This document shows, piece after piece, positions 1 through 6,576 of a stretch of 39,241 nt of DNA. The stretch lies in assembly GCA_951801955.1 (NCBI GenBank), contig CATOOV010000030.1:1-39241 (forward strand). The letters run 5' to 3'. A program made the translations under genes and the position numbers. The stretch comes from an uncultured Lachnospiraceae bacterium. Its GTDB lineage: Bacteria; Bacillota; Clostridia; Lachnospirales; Lachnospiraceae. The notes under the pieces are model-generated. The model made no database searches and was not told the DNA's origin. It was given only the letters and a program-made list of their open reading frames with translations. How positions within the stretch are numbered: position 1 is the first letter of the stretch; every line of letters begins with the position of its first letter.

Positions 1-72
1 TCAATGAGAAAGAAACGCTTTGTGATTAGTTTAAGACCAATTAAATTTCTTGAAGAGGTTTTAAATTCTTAA
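1..72 (+). CDS. C-terminal tail of an upstream gene (partial, unknown)
   Basis: The first reading frame is open from the window edge and ends at TAA 70-72. It gives about 23 residues rich in Lys, Arg and Leu. Only the tail is visible, so the product cannot be identified and it may even be non-coding. The tRNA promoter begins about 70 bases downstream, which fits a gene ending here. Confidence 0.3.
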   Translation, partial: SMRKKRFVISLRPIKFLEEVLNS

Positions 73-144
73 AAAAATAAAGAAAACAAATATAAGGGGG
101 ATGTAGGGATTCATGCGTTTGTCGTGAAAGAGTAGGTAGGGATA

Positions 145-173
145 TTGACAAAATAGTATTTTTATGATATTAT
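145..173 (+). promoter_or_regulatory. sigma-A promoter of the tRNA-Pro gene
   Basis: A consensus -35 TTGACA (145-150) is followed after 17 bases by TATTAT (168-173). Transcription would start near 180, a few bases before the mature tRNA 5' end at 187, as is usual for tRNA genes. Confidence 0.75.
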
Positions 174-186
174 GCCATAGTGGCAT

Positions 187-260
187 CGATGCGTGGCTCA
201 GCTTGGTAGAGCGCTGCGTTCGGGACGCAGAGGCCGCAGGTTCAAATCCTGTCGCATCGA
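187..260 (+). tRNA. tRNA-Pro (anticodon CGG)
   Basis: A full cloverleaf can be drawn. The acceptor stem is 187-193 with 253-259 (CGATGCG/CGCATCG) and the D stem is 196-199/209-212. The anticodon stem is 214-218/226-230 with a seven-base loop TTCGGGA, giving anticodon CGG at 221-223. The T stem is 236-240/248-252 with loop TTCAAAT, and the discriminator is A260. CCA is not encoded. The gene decodes CCG proline codons. Its 3' half is the likely integration site of the decayed element that follows. Confidence 0.97.
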
Positions 261-298
261 GTGACAGAAAGCCTTTAAAATGGGCGTTTTTAGAAGAA

Positions 299-327
299 AA
301 GCATTCCAGTTAATGGGGTGCTTTTTT
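299..327 (+). terminator. Rho-independent terminator after tRNA-Pro
   Basis: A 9-bp stem (299-307 with 315-323, two G-U pairs) and seven-base loop are followed by a run of T to 327. It ends the tRNA transcript and lies just before the 3' end of the opposing integrase remnant. Confidence 0.75.
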
Positions 328-336
328 CGTGTGTGG

Positions 337-710
337 CTAACATTGTTTTTGGGTTTTTGCGGTAATTAGTTCGCCTAAAGATTTTGCTGCAAGTGCATCC
401 TGTTTCTGCAAGGCATGTGTATAAATATCCATTGTAGTGGAAGTTTCAGAATGTCCCAGTCGATTAGATACTGTTTTTACATCTATATTTTGTGCAATTA
501 AGAGCGTGGCAGAGGTATGCCGCAAACCATGCAATGTGATTTCTGGTAATTTATCCTCATGTGTTTCACTGTATATACGAATAACTTTTTAAAAACTTTG
601 TTAGGTGTAGATATATCCATTTGTTGCCCATCATTCTGTATAAACAGATAGTTTTCACTATATGTAATCATTGGCACCAGCTCCCTTCTGTAATATCCGG
701 TAGCTGACAT
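337..710 (-). pseudogene. tyrosine recombinase (phage/ICE integrase), C-terminal remnant with frameshift
   Basis: The minus strand encodes the catalytic half of a tyrosine recombinase: an LHGLRHTSATLL box (Arg and His of the active site), a second LGHSETSTT box, and the nucleophile context TMDIYTHAL. The more N-terminal part, ending in NKVFKK, lies in another frame. Continuity is lost in a T5A5 tract near 582-592, where FKK would otherwise continue as VIRIYSETHE. The whole N-terminal arm-binding and core-binding region is missing. The fragment points at the 3' end of tRNA-Pro, the usual geometry of an integrase next to its attachment site. It cannot be functional. Family assignment is firm; the element type (prophage or ICE) is not. 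Confidence 0.85.
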
Positions 711-1032
711 ATCGCCCCTTCGGCTCCCTTAGTAAGCATATTAGATTGTCATGGTGCTGCATGGGTTGCCCTAGCCCTGAAATTTCGGGCGTAATGGCTA
801 TTGATGGCATTCCTATCAATAAATGTATAAAACGCCTGTATGGGGAAGATAGAGCGGCTGTTTTCGCCCATAAGCGGGAGAATTAGCGGTGAAGAGTTTT
901 CACCGTACTTGGAGAAAACCATTGTACCCCTGCAGCTGATTGGACGCACCCGTTTTTTGGACGGCTCAATTTCGTGCTGTCCTCTGCTGTAGGTTATTCT
1001 TGGGGGGCATCTTTTCCAGCTTGTTGGGATGG
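711..1032. other. unassigned stretch inside the decayed element
   Basis: There is no clear gene here. A plus-strand run 837-992 is open, with fairly protein-like composition (start context ATG 840, peptide beginning MGKIERLFSP, stop TAG 990-992), but it has no ribosome binding site and I do not recognise it. It may be a fragment of a lost mobile-element gene. Confidence 0.3.
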
Positions 1033-1461
1033 TTATTCTGGTGAAATGGAGATAGGGGGATTAAGGCATTTCGCTTTCTTCTGGTCTTGAAGATACCCAC
1101 ACCAAAAGTTCACTGATTTTTGTACATTTTCTTTTACAAGTTCCCATTCGTCCACTATTAATTTTAAAGCAATTAAAGCATATTTTTCTTTTTCAGTATC
1201 ATTTTCTGCCATTAATTTTCCACAATATGAAGTTAATTCTTCACCTACAGTATAAGTAATAAACATATCTCCAGTGCCATATCTCAACCATTCCTTACTA
1301 ACATCAAAAGTTATGCAAATAAGAAAGAGGGTTTTGTCTGTTAGTTTACTTCTTCCAGATTCTAAATAGCTAATGGCAGACCTTGTTATTCCTTATTTTT
1401 TTCCAAATTCTTCCTGTGTGATTCCTAATACTGAACGTAGTTCCTTTATTCTTTCATTCAA
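1033..1461 (-). pseudogene. phage-type Cro/CI-like repressor with an internal stop codon
   Basis: A TTG start at 1459-1461 follows GGAGGT after 7 bases. The frame reads as an XRE-type helix-turn-helix (LNERIKELRSVLGITQEEFGKK, stop, GITRSAISYLESGRSKLTD), continues through FDVSKEWLRYGTGDMF, which is typical of prophage repressors, and ends in a C-terminal helical region of unknown role. The in-frame TAA at 1393-1395 (codon 23) falls inside the HTH, probably a former Leu or Lys codon. The downstream part stays open to 1033. The gene is divergent from the HTH gene at 1581, the layout of a lysogeny or ICE control region. A short restart product from Met at 1287 would lack the DNA-binding part. Confidence 0.7.
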
Positions 1462-1499
1462 TGTTCTTACCTCCATTGATATTAAAGTAGCACATGATT

Positions 1500-1563
1500 G
1501 TGAATAAGTCAGCAAAAAGTGATTGACAAAAAAGTGACATTGTGCTAAAGCGTGAATAAGTCA
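1500..1563 (+). promoter_or_regulatory. divergent control region with a 12-bp direct repeat and TTGACA box
   Basis: The 12-mer GTGAATAAGTCA occurs at 1500-1511 and again at 1552-1563. Between the copies lies TTGACA (1523-1528), a good -35, with only weak -10 candidates near 1544-1551. Repeats placed around a promoter between a repressor and a Cro-like gene are likely old operator half-sites. The role is inferred from position. Confidence 0.45.
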
Positions 1564-1580
1564 ATAAATTGGGTGAGTGC

Positions 1581-1775
1581 ATGAAATTAAACAGAGACAA
1601 AATCAATATTTGCCGGGCAAGAAAGAAAATGAGTATCAGCGACTTGGCAGAAGCATATGGTGTAAGTCGGGCAAGAATGAACGTGATCCTCAACCAGAGG
1701 GAAGTATCTGTTGTATCTGCCGGAAGGCTGGCGGAGGCTCTGGGAGTGGACGTAACTGAAATTTTGGAAGATTAG
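1581..1775 (+). CDS. small XRE-family HTH transcription regulator (Cro-like)
   Basis: An intact 64-residue protein made of one Cro/C1-type helix-turn-helix: RARKKMSISDLAEAYGVSRARMNVILNQREVSV, followed by AGRLAEALGVDVTEILED. It would bind operator DNA as a dimer and act opposite to the divergent repressor at 1033-1461. I chose ATG 1581; a TTG at 1569 would add four residues. GGGTGAG at 1571-1577 is close to ATG 1581 for a ribosome binding site, so the start is uncertain. It is followed after 12 bases by the next small ORF. It is one of few intact reading frames in this remnant. Confidence 0.72.
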   Translation: MKLNRDKINICRARKKMSISDLAEAYGVSRARMNVILNQREVSVVSAGRLAEALGVDVTEILED

Positions 1776-1787
1776 AAAGGAATCAGT

Positions 1788-1952
1788 ATGGCAAAGTTGA
1801 CACTCATGAAAGCTATTCGGAAGAAATGCTTGGAATGTTGTTGCGGACAGATTAAGGAAGTTTGACTTTGTACAGTAAAAACATGTGCGCTGTACGAGTA
1901 TAGAAGCGGGCACAGACCAAAAGAGCAAGAAACTACCACAGAAAGCAGTTAA
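1788..1952 (+). pseudogene. small cysteine-rich phage-type protein with a nonsense mutation
   Basis: ATG 1788 follows GAAAGGA at a good distance. The frame starts MAKLTLMKAIRKKCLECCCG and continues QIKEV, then TGA at 1863-1865, then stays open as LCTVKTCALYEYRSGHRP and onward to TAA 1950-1952. A CGA to TGA change at one arginine codon would explain the break. The full product would be about 54 residues with six cysteines, possibly metal-binding. Small proteins of this look are familiar to me from Clostridia phages and ICEs, but I cannot name the family. Confidence 0.55.
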
Positions 1953-2005
1953 ATTAAAAAATGGTGAGCTACAAGGCTAGTTTTTAGAAAGGAAGGGGAA
2001 TTACA

Positions 2006-2305
2006 TTGGATAATAAGGATTTTGAAACAATGATGCAAGCATTAACTGTAGCAGAAGAAAAACGTCTTGGAGTAGGCAGTGAGGAGTTCATGCAGCGTCA
2101 TGAGGAAATTATGGAGATGATTGATAAGGTTATGCAGAAAGATAAAGCGGCTGGTTGCAAAAGAAGGGAGGAAAAGGAGACAAAAGAGGTCGTTGAAAAA
2201 GAGGTCGTTGAGATGGTGACATTGAAGGAAGCATCCAGCAGAACAGGGATTTCTTATGACCGATTGCGTAAGATGTGCATCAACCGCCAGATCATTCATA
2301 AATAG
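2006..2305 (+). CDS. truncated excisionase/HTH-like protein of the mobile element
   Basis: A TTG start at 2006 follows GGAAGGGG at 1991-1998. The 99-residue product has a charged, Glu/Lys-rich helical N-terminal part (residues 1-70), then VTLKEASSRTGISYDRLRKMC, which matches the helix-turn-helix of excisionase-like and MerR-like small DNA-binding proteins. Such domains normally run some 20-30 residues further, with a basic wing; here the frame ends early at IIHK. It is therefore probably a truncated gene. Function is unknown beyond likely DNA binding. Confidence 0.45.
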   Translation: MDNKDFETMMQALTVAEEKRLGVGSEEFMQRHEEIMEMIDKVMQKDKAAGCKRREEKETKEVVEKEVVEMVTLKEASSRTGISYDRLRKMCINRQIIHK

Positions 2306-2477
2306 GAAGAAATAGAACTTTTGAAGAGGAAACAGCTCTTATTGATGCAGAAATCGCAGATATTGAAAGACAGATTGAAGAATTAGGCGGTTCTGCCAAT
2401 AAGAATAATAAACAAATCAGGGCAGTTCCCGATGATGGGGTACTAGACCACTGAAAGAAACCATTACAGATTTATCT

Positions 2478-2651
2478 ATGAAGACAATGGATAATTTGGA
2501 GGAAAAGGAACCAGAATGGATGATTCCTGGCTGGATGCCTAAATACCAGATTACTGTAATGGTTGGTGATGGAGGTTTGCAGGATGCAGGGGTTGATGAA
2601 CCAGCGTCCCAAAAGATCATGTTCTTCTCTTCAGAAGATTCAGTGGAATAA
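2478..2651 (+). pseudogene. RepA-like AAA ATPase remnant with internal deletion
   Basis: The frame runs MKTMDNLEEKEPEWMIPGWM, PKYQITVMVGDGG, then a short unrelated joint, then KIMFFSSEDSVE and a stop. Phage and plasmid RepA-type ATPases typically read W(L/M)IPGyiPkgqItvlaGDGGvGKT, followed about 50 residues later by vlffSaEDsve. Here the Walker A GKT and everything up to the SxED motif are gone, so two conserved pieces have been fused in frame by a deletion. The fragment shows that the element once carried a replication or recombination ATPase. Confidence 0.6.
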
Positions 2652-2873
2652 TTTGACCTATTACAAAGTTTTATTCCCAAAGAAGTAAAAATGGGGCAGA
2701 GAAACGAAATGCGTTACTGCTTGAATCCCCTTAGGGTGGGATGGACACCCCTGTGCAACCTCCCTAAAAACAATGGCGCAACACCGTCTATTTACACGTC
2801 TATGCACTGCAAATCCTGCGGACAAAGTACAGGTTCTGAGGGTGAAGGAAGATAACGTGAAGAAAAAGCATAT

Positions 2874-3261
2874 ATGGACAAAGAACAGGCAGCGGCATTC
2901 TTTTCCTATGTCAAAAGCGAGCCAATGTTTGAAAAGCTGTACTGTTTCTCAAAGCTGGGTTTATACTATGGGTTAAGGCGTTCGGAACTTCTGGGAGGAC
3001 GGAAGGGTATACAGCCCTGGCTGCATAAGCAAACTATTTAAAAAAGCAGTCAAAAGGTGTGGGAAAATCCCAGAGGGTTTCACTTTACACGGGCTAAGGC
3101 ACAGATGCTGCGCCATCCTGTTTGAGGAGGGATGGGGCTTGAGGAAAGTGCAGAACTGACTCGGGCACAGCGGCATAAGCGTGACAGCGAACATCTATAA
3201 CCATGTAAGCAAGAAGTGGAGGAACAAACATGGGGAAATGGTGGATGAAATCTTTGGGTAA
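2874..3261 (+). pseudogene. second tyrosine recombinase remnant with deletion and nonsense mutation
   Basis: The 5' piece (from ATG 2874) reads MDKEQAAAFFSYVKSEPMFE and continues to LGLYYGLRRSELLG, the start of a catalytic domain with its first active-site Arg. The 3' piece, in a different frame, reads KLFKKAVKRCGKIPEGF, TLHGLRHRCCAILFEEGWGL, then a TGA where VQN-W-LGHS is expected, then LGHSGISVTANIYNHVSKKW to TAA 3259-3261. The middle of the domain is deleted near 2990-3015. The sequence differs from the integrase remnant at 337-710 and lies on the opposite strand, so two recombinases decayed here. Confidence 0.75.
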
Positions 3262-3393
3262 ATGGTTTGCATTTGAACCAGTTTATTTACAGTGCATCCC
3301 GAACAAAAATTTCTTGAATCCTCTTAACAGGTATGATATAGTATAAACATAAAAACAACCGCCCATAAGGGGTTGACCAGATGAAAATGAGAT

Positions 3394-3439
3394 AGCAATA
3401 CCACCCTTCCACTTGCCAAAGTATCAGGGTGGTTTTGCT
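3394..3439 (+). terminator. hairpin with short T-run at the end of the remnant
   Basis: A long imperfect stem (3394-3407 with 3426-3439, ACCACCCT/AGGGTGGT plus flanking pairs, one mismatch) encloses an 18-base loop. A TTTT lies inside its right arm. It may terminate transcription leaving the remnant or protect the GltB-like gene from it. The direction is uncertain. Confidence 0.4.
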
Positions 3440-3521
3440 ATGTAAGGCTACTTACAAAACGTAAAAACGAACGTAAGCAATGCCAAAAGGAATAACCAGA
3501 AGGTCATCACATCCAATAGTG

Positions 3522-4925
3522 TTAGGCATGAGGAATATTTGTGAATTCTGAAATCTCCCTGTTTAATGTCACCAAATCGTCCACATTCAAGTCATGTACA
3601 GAATTATGCCCTGTGATTCGTGCAAAAGTTTTTAATTCTTCCAGTGATACGTTTAGGTAGTTTGCTACCCTCTGTGCAGATTGTTCTGTTTTTAATCGTT
3701 CTCTTAAACTGGGATCCTGTGTGGCAATGCCAACAGGGCAGTTGCCTGACCCGCAAATTCTATACTGTTGGCAGGCTGCGGCGATTAACGCGGCGCTTGC
3801 CACCGCTACGGCATCTGCACCCATTGCAAGCGCTTTTGCAACATCGGATGATACACGCAGCCCGCCAGTAATTACAAGGGAAATATCAGAATGTACGGAA
3901 TCCAGGTATTTCCGTGCACGATATAACGCATAAATTGTCGGAAGGGTAGTGGATTCACGCAGGAACAGAGGGCTTGAACCAGTGGCGCCTCCCCTGCCGT
4001 CAATGGTAATGAAGTCTGGTTCTGCATACACACAATATTCCAGATCCCGTTCAATCCGGCCGCCGGCAATTTTAATTCCAATAGGTCTGCCATCGGAGCG
4101 GTTTCGCAGCATAGACACCATGTCCTTTAAATCTTCTTTGGTATTCAGTTCGGGAAATTTACTTGGGCTTTGTACATCTTCCCCTTGTTTTTTTCCACGG
4201 AGCTGTGCAATTTCTGCCGTTACTTTTTCACCAGGCAAATGTCCGCCCATGCCAGGTTTGGTCCCTTGTCCGATTTTAATTTCAATGGCATCTGCCGCGC
4301 GCAGATTTTCATCTGTCACACTGTATTTGTTTGGAATATATTCAAATATGTACTTGTAGGACGCACTACGTTCTTCGGGAAGGATTCCCCCTTCTCCGCT
4401 GCACATTGCTGTTTTTGCCAAGGCTGAGCCTTTTGCCAAAGCTACTTTAATTTCCTTAGATAATGCGCCAAATGACATATGGGAAATATACATAGGGCTT
4501 GCCAGAACCATAGGTCTTTTTGCATGTTTTCCAATTACAGTCATAGTTGATACAGGTGCATCTTCTTCAAGGGGGGCTGGGTTTAATTGTGCGCCCAAAA
4601 GCAGAATATCATCCCATCCAGGCATCGGCATTTGTGTTCCCATAGCGCCGCTGAGCGTCTTTCCCGTAACTGCCATTTGATGGATTTCTTCCATGTAACG
4701 GCAAGATTTGTCTGTTCGGTAGAAATTTTTATCGTAGCTTAAGTCAGTTTCTGGCGAATTTTTTTTATTTTCCATATCAGTATTGCGTGAATGGAAAGAA
4801 TTTGATTTGCTTTGGGACGCGTCTTCACGGAATTTCTCACCGGGTTGATGGCAGACTGGGCACTCGTCAGGCGCTTTTTCACCTTCATAGATATAGCCGC
4901 AGACGGTACAGATAAATTTTTTCAT
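3522..4925 (-). CDS. rubredoxin-fused GltB-like FMN/iron-sulfur protein (glutamate synthase-related)
   Basis: The 467-residue protein starts [15 protein letters not shown] with RBS AGAGAGGA at a good distance. Residues 1-40 are a rubredoxin-type knuckle (C6, C9, C22, C25) that binds one iron. After a polar linker (about 38-70), residues 80-460 match the FMN-binding domain of the glutamate synthase large subunit: [38 protein letters not shown] and [21 protein letters not shown]385-x5-C391-x4-C396 motif fits the [3Fe-4S] cluster. It lacks the amidotransferase domain, so ammonia rather than glutamine would be the nitrogen donor if it makes glutamate. No GltD is nearby; the rubredoxin module may deliver electrons. 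The reaction is inferred and it could be another flavin oxidoreductase. The structured RNA candidate lies just upstream. Confidence 0.88.
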   Translation of the reverse strand: MKKFICTVCGYIYEGEKAPDECPVCHQPGEKFREDASQSKSNSFHSRNTDMENKKNSPETDLSYDKNFYRTDKSCRYMEEIHQMAVTGKTLSGAMGTQMPMPGWDDILLLGAQLNPAPLEEDAPVSTMTVIGKHAKRPMVLASPMYISHMSFGALSKEIKVALAKGSALAKTAMCSGEGGILPEERSASYKYIFEYIPNKYSVTDENLRAADAIEIKIGQGTKPGMGGHLPGEKVTAEIAQLRGKKQGEDVQSPSKFPELNTKEDLKDMVSMLRNRSDGRPIGIKIAGGRIERDLEYCVYAEPDFITIDGRGGATGSSPLFLRESTTLPTIYALYRARKYLDSVHSDISLVITGGLRVSSDVAKALAMGADAVAVASAALIAAACQQYRICGSGNCPVGIATQDPSLRERLKTEQSAQRVANYLNVSLEELKTFARITGHNSVHDLNVDDLVTLNREISEFTNIPHA

Positions 4926-4982
4926 GTGTTTTCCTCTCTTTCTGGTGTAAGAATTATCTTGTGATGTTTTGTATTCAATTAT

Positions 4983-5011
4983 TTGATAAGCATATATAAA
5001 TATCATATAGA
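4983..5011 (+). promoter_or_regulatory. promoter for the structured RNA candidate (plus strand)
   Basis: TTGATA (4983-4988), a 17-base spacer and TATAGA (5006-5011) predict a start near 5018. The same DNA read on the other strand gives TTGCTA (5017-5012), 17 bases, TATGCT (4994-4989), a possible proximal promoter for the GltB-like gene. The two promoters would then overlap and diverge. Confidence 0.5.
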
Positions 5012-5017
5012 TAGCAA

Positions 5018-5196
5018 AAATGTTTTTCACGCATTGGCAAGGGTTCCTACTATTAGCAAACGGCTTAAGATATTGTCTTTTGTACCATCGTATTGGCAGC
5101 CCATTAATAAAAAATGGATGGCATGCCAAGATTTGTCGATATCCAGAAGAATCAAAGGCTTGCTGTGTATAGGAATTTGCAGGTGGGATTTTTTTT
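5018..5196 (+). ncRNA. rod-shaped structured RNA candidate, 6S RNA-like
   Basis: About 179 nt can fold into one long interrupted hairpin. The pairs, from outside in, are TTTCAC/GTGGGA (5025-5030/5183-5188), GCAA/TTGC (5037-5040/5177-5180), TTCCTA/TAGGAA (5044-5049/5170-5175), AGCAA/TTGCT (5055-5059/5160-5164), GATAT/ATATC, TTGGCA/TGCCAA and CCAT/ATGG near the tip. Eight Ts follow the closing stem at 5189-5196. A good promoter sits at the expected distance. The closing stem uses two G-U pairs that exist only when the plus strand is transcribed, which favours this orientation. Size, own promoter, asymmetric central bubble and rod shape fit 6S RNA, which binds RNA polymerase, but this was not tested with a covariance model. 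Confidence 0.5.
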
Positions 5197-5225
5197 ATTA
5201 TACTGTACGTTCAGGGCGGGGTCAA
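5197..5225 (-). promoter_or_regulatory. strong minus-strand promoter facing the structured RNA
   Basis: On the minus strand TTGACC (5225-5220), 17 bases and a perfect TATAAT (5202-5197) predict a start near 5190. The transcript would run antisense through the structured RNA and on to the GltB-like gene, giving a leader of about 265 nt. It could be the main promoter of that gene or produce an antisense RNA. Confidence 0.5.
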
Positions 5226-5260
5226 GGTTGGCTTCTTCCTGTGGCAAGTATATAGAAAAT

Positions 5261-5291
5261 CGTCTCCTGCATATTGATACAGCAGGAGACG
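5261..5291 (-). terminator. terminator hairpin after the hypothetical gene
   Basis: A perfect 10-bp stem CGTCTCCTGC/GCAGGAGACG (5261-5270 with 5282-5291) has an 11-base loop. On the minus strand it is followed by ATTTTC, a weak U-tract. It lies 16 bases beyond the stop of the minus-strand gene at 5308. Confidence 0.55.
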
Positions 5292-5307
5292 GTAAAAACG
5301 AGGCAGT

Positions 5308-5793
5308 TTATGGACGGCTGCACAGGACAATGATTTTTCTGGGAGTCGTTTGAGGAGGGATGCTCCTGGTTGTGGCAGAATAGTACACAAGCAGGAAATT
5401 ACCTCCGGGAGGGCAGGAATAACGCTGTCCATTTAAAGTAAGGATTTCCGTATTTCGTGAAAGGTTTAATTGCAGGGAACGGTCTGCGGAAATAAGGTTT
5501 CTGCGGAAAAAGTCCAGCATTACCGTCTCTTCAGACCGAATAGGGGTGATAAGTTCGGCTTGATATTGGGGTGGATAGATTAATGGAACCGGGCGGCTGG
5601 AATCATAAAAAGCAGCCACGGGCATACCAGGGCGAAGGCGCGTGCTGCCCACAACGGTGGTATTGGAAGAAAGGGTAAAGTTATTAATGCCGTTGGGGGA
5701 ATTGATTGTAATCATTTGATTGCAGCAGTCGCCAGGTGTTTGGATAATATTTTGGATAATACCAATTACAGGTATCAGATCTTCATAATTCAT
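5308..5793 (-). CDS. conserved hypothetical protein (161 aa)
   Basis: The start ATG at 5793 has AAAAGGATC upstream. The product shows no signal peptide or membrane segment. It begins MNYEDLIPVIGIIQNI, carries a CC pair (GDCCNQM) near residue 23, and reads like a beta-rich protein: TVVGSTRLRPGMPVAAFYDS, then VPLIYPPQYQAELITP. The tail FLLVYYSATTRSIPPQTTPR is basic. I believe similar proteins recur in Lachnospiraceae but I know no function. It is a single-gene unit ended by the hairpin at 5261-5291. Coding is supported by the RBS, good length and terminator. Confidence 0.78.
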   Translation of the reverse strand: MNYEDLIPVIGIIQNIIQTPGDCCNQMITINSPNGINNFTLSSNTTVVGSTRLRPGMPVAAFYDSSRPVPLIYPPQYQAELITPIRSEETVMLDFFRRNLISADRSLQLNLSRNTEILTLNGQRYSCPPGGNFLLVYYSATTRSIPPQTTPRKIIVLCSRP

Positions 5794-5892
5794 GGGTAGA
5801 TCCTTTTACTTTTATTATTTTTAATATGTCTTAGAAAGAAAAATGTTACTTTAAGAACAACCTCTTGTTCAAGACAACGGGAGCTTGAAGGT

Positions 5893-6405
5893 CTATGAAG
5901 GAACGGGCGAGGAAAAGATTCCAAGCCCAGGTGGGGCATAGGTAAATAATAGGAAGCACACAAATAAAATTACCACCATAAGCCTCGGCAGGGAAGGATT
6001 TTTCTCTGTTGTGCAGTGGAATGCAATGTAATACATGATAGAAAAAGCAAAGACGACACTGATATAAAAGGTTAAGATGTCAAGTACCATATAGTTTCTG
6101 CCCAGAATTCCAGAATAGGTATAAAAAATAATTGGAATGGCAAAAGTTCCAATTAGAATACTAATTGGATATGCAAAAGAAATACAGGGATAATCATCCT
6201 TTAACATCCATTCAGCGAAAACCCCATAGCATAACATAGGAAAAAATAAGAGTTTTATATGTTCCCAGGTAGATTCATTTACCGGGGTCAACAGTCCTAC
6301 AAAAAAATTTTCATTGGACCATTCATAGAAAAAGTGAAGGATTGTGCCAAAGAAAAATGTAAAAAGTATACCTGCAATGGTAGAATGTAACAATTTTTTA
6401 TTCAT
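5893..6405 (-). CDS. DUF6512 family integral membrane protein
   Basis: A 170-residue membrane protein starting MNKKLLHSTIAGILFTFFFG at ATG 6405; an earlier in-frame ATG exists but has no ribosome binding site. It has about five hydrophobic segments. The stretch ILHFFYEWSNENFFVGLLTP, VNESTWEHIKLLFFPML and the later IIFYTYSGILGRNYMVLDIL match the DUF6512 family of Firmicutes, whose function is unknown. The conserved Asn, Glu, Trp and His in the NESTWEH box may line a binding site, which is an inference. It lies 171 bases downstream of thiT on the same strand, so co-transcription is possible but not shown. Confidence 0.8.
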   Translation of the reverse strand: MNKKLLHSTIAGILFTFFFGTILHFFYEWSNENFFVGLLTPVNESTWEHIKLLFFPMLCYGVFAEWMLKDDYPCISFAYPISILIGTFAIPIIFYTYSGILGRNYMVLDILTFYISVVFAFSIMYYIAFHCTTEKNPSLPRLMVVILFVCFLLFTYAPPGLGIFSSPVPS

Positions 6406-6576
6406 AGCTCTCTCTCTTTCTTGTTTCTGCAAATTTTGGTGGGGCAGGCGCCACACCCATTGGGTCTATTTCTAAGTGTATACAAAAACAAGAAAAATAT
6501 TTAAGAGAAAGCCGTTTGCATCTGTCAGCAAAGCTGACTCGAATCCAGGGTTAAGACATGACAGCAAGCCTTGAAG

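Noticed and set aside
3262..3521. attR copy of the tRNA-Pro 3' end
   Set aside because: I looked for the TTCAAATCCTGTCGCATCGA sequence after the second integrase and found only a weak TTGAATCCT resemblance near 3314, not enough for an attachment site.
3949..4359. 136-residue plus-strand open frame within the GltB-like gene
   Set aside because: It is antisense to a well-supported conserved gene with no RBS or recognisable motif.
4926..5129. N-terminal extension of the GltB-like protein to 535 residues
   Set aside because: The rubredoxin start [10 protein letters not shown] has an RBS, and the upstream frame crosses the structured RNA and its promoters with implausible composition.
5037..5190. 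Structured RNA read from the minus strand as the primary product
   Set aside because: Most helices are symmetric, but the closing stem becomes C-A mismatches on the minus strand and no good U-tract follows, so the plus strand is preferred; the minus promoter is still reported.
6406..6456. Upstream start for the DUF6512 protein
   Set aside because: The extra residues are polar and atypical for the family, and the later ATG matches the family's membrane start.
6524..6538. Terminator GTCAGC/GCTGAC after thiT
   Set aside because: A 6-bp stem with no U-tract in either direction is too weak to call.
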